Of a DNA stretch of 64,000 nt, positions 62,301 to 64,000 are shown one piece after another. The stretch comes from Rhinopomastus cyanomelas. Taxonomy: Eukaryota; Chordata; Aves; Bucerotiformes; Rhinopomastidae. The notes below the pieces were generated by a model that saw nothing but the letters and a program-made list of their open reading frames with translations, did no database searches and had not been told where the DNA came from. The DNA lies in the NCBI GenBank assembly GCA_013400115.1, contig VXBP01009311.1, positions 31,169 to 95,168 of the forward strand. The letters run 5' to 3'. The translations under genes were made by a program, and so were the position numbers. Position 1 is the first letter of the stretch. Every line of letters begins with the position of its first letter.

Positions 62301-63047
62301 TAATCTTTCTGTTAACCAGCTGAACTTATTAATGAAGTAATACATTTTGCAGTACAATATGTATTAACAGAAGCAAGTGACGGAGCCAGACAGCTCTCAG
62401 CTCTTGAGCAGAGGAAGTAGAGAAAGTCAGAGGAAGATGTGATTGCCAATAGAAAGAGGTCAGTCTAGGCCAAGAGCAGCTCTGTCTGACTAGGATGACC
62501 AAAGACAAGCTTTCTTACAAGAGTGTTACTGGTTGCTTAGGCAAAATGAAAGCAAAGCTTGTTTCTCCTCTCTCTTTATCCTCCCAGCCACCACCCCCAT
62601 CATTGCTATCATTAGCTATCCCTGACTTCCTTTTCCTTCTTACTAAGCCAAAGAAAGGAAACTATGTTGAATGTATGAGGACCTGAAGCAGCAGAAAGGT
62701 GTGTAAAGTGCAAGAGGGAAGCCCTATCAGACTTCACTATGTGTGAAGGAAAGTAATAATTGAGCATCTCCAAAGAAGATGTCAAAATTAACTTTGTATA
62801 AAGCAGAAATGCTACCCATATTTCAGGTAAGAATGTACTTCACATAAATGCATGTATTTGTACTCTCCCTTCAAAAGCAGAAACATGGGTTGGTAGGTTA
62901 GAGTTAAAAAACATAAGCAAGTGGTTCTTTCCCGTTACAAAGTGATGTGGTGTTTTCTTCTGCACGAGTAAAAAGGATTTCTTTTTTCCTAAATGGATTT
63001 ACTTTCCCTCCCTAAACCACATCCTCCTATGTTTTCTATAAGTTTTT
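59322..63047. other. Non-coding stretch, nothing recognised except a microsatellite
   Basis: No supported gene. The (TA)n tract is listed separately. Confidence 0.5.
60129..60183. repeat. (TA)n microsatellite
   Basis: TATATA runs interrupted by GTATATA and CACACATA units. Confidence 0.9.
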
Positions 63048-64000
63048 ACAGAATCACAGAACACAAGGGATTGGAAGGAACCTCAAAAGACCATCTAGCC
63101 TGATCCCTCTGACACAGCAGGATCACCTAGATCAAGTCACATAGGAACATATCCCGGCAGATTTTAAATGTCTTCAGAGAAGGAGACTCCACAACTGCCC
63201 CGGGCAGCCTGTTCCAGTGCTCTGTCAACCTCACTGTGAAGAAAGCTCCTTCTCATATTCATATGGAACTTCCTATGTTCCAGTTTAGACACATTGCCCT
63301 TTCTCCTATCACTAGATGACATTGAGAAGATCCTGGCTTCATCCTCCTGACACCCAACCCTCACATATTTATAAGCATTAATGAGGTCATCCTTCAGTCA
63401 CCTTTTCCCCAAGCTAAAGAGACCCAGCTCCTTCAGCTTCTCCTGGGTGTTCTCTAAAGGAGGTGTTCTACTTCCTTCATCATCCTCATTGCTGTGCACT
63501 GGACTCTCTCCAGCAGCTCTGTGTCCTTCTTGAACAGAGGGGCCCAGAACTGAACACAATACTGCAGGTGTGGTCTCACCAGGATAGAATAGAGGGGGGA
63601 GAAGAACCAGTCTTGATCTGCTAACCACGCACCTTCTGATCCACCCCAGGATTGTGTTGGCCCTCTTGGCCACAAGAGCACACTGCTGGCTTATGGTCAT
63701 CCTACTGTCCACCAGGAAGCCCAGGTCCCTTTCTCCTACACTGCTCTCCAACTGGTCAGTCCACAACCTACACTGGTGCCTAGGGTTGTTCTTGCCCAGA
63801 TGAAAGACTCTACACTTACCCTTGTTATACTTCATTAAATTTCTCTCTGCCCAGCTCTCCAGCCTGTCCAGGACTTGCTGAATGGCAGCACAGCCTGCAG
63901 CAGTGTTAGCAACACCACCCAGCTTTGTGTCATCAGTAAACTTCCTGCACTGCACTTCAGTCCTTCATCCAGAGCATCATGAATAGATTGATTAGTACTG
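63048..64000 (-). mobile_element. CR1 LINE in reverse, runs off the window
   Basis: The complementary 3' end starts at TACAGAATCACAGAACACAAG. Minus-strand translation of 63398-63955 gives FTDDTKLGGVANTAAGC, NLMKYNKGKCRVFHLGKN and MTISQQCALVAKRANTILGW. The polymerase motif reads FTDD instead of F/YADD, and several frame breaks follow, so this copy is inactive. The 5' part lies beyond 64000. Confidence 0.95.

Noticed and set aside
1..64000. CRISPR arrays, bacterial operons, rRNA or functional tRNA genes
   Set aside because: None seen. The only tRNA-like sequence is the SINE head at 49519, which lacks a proper acceptor stem.

Overview
This window is a bird genome. CR1 LINE copies, truncated at the 5' end and ending in short ATTCTATG-type tails, are scattered across it. 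There are also avian ERV LTR fragments, and a tRNA-derived SINE that ends in a CR1-like tail. The one gene I can name with confidence is NFIB (nuclear factor I B), on the minus strand. Coding exon 1 is at 44308-44337 and the 532-bp DNA-binding-domain exon 2 is at 37631-38162, separated by a 6.1-kb intron. Everything below 37630 should be NFIB intron 2, if the scaffold is correct. NFIB is Z-linked in birds as far as I know. The SINE type hints at a passerine or another neoavian, but the species cannot be fixed from the sequence.

Layout: 1-5986 is a contig whose left end carries three phase-compatible plus-strand exons of an unidentified single-pass membrane protein, ending at 1154. It ends inside a CR1 copy at a 928-N gap. 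6915-24948 is intronic sequence rich in CR1, with an ERV LTR at about 11740-12609. 24949-46427 is about 21.5 kb with no recognisable transposon; it surrounds NFIB exons 1 and 2, an intron-1 CpG island and the promoter-side CpG island (about 44630-45480). 46428-64000 lies upstream of NFIB. It holds a CR1 split by an LTR, the SINE, a separate contig with a strong CpG island (52770-53640), and two more CR1 copies, the last running off the window end.

Assembly caution: two blocks are exact or near-exact duplicates lying at contig edges (7236-7489 = 8733-8986; 51103-51525 = 56167-56589). In both cases the outer contigs overlap each other, so the contig between them (7491-8731 and 52122-56165) may be misplaced. 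This affects any claim that links the 53-kb CpG island to NFIB.

The observations most worth following up are: (i) the unidentified spliced membrane-protein tail with a 19-nt microexon; (ii) a diverged duplicate of about 135 bp in NFIB intron 2 with RFX-like inverted repeats and NFI half-sites; (iii) the transposon-free block; (iv) a 31-bp tandem repeat that places two CCAAT boxes about three helical turns apart; (v) a cluster of tiny uORFs just upstream of the NFIB start codon.
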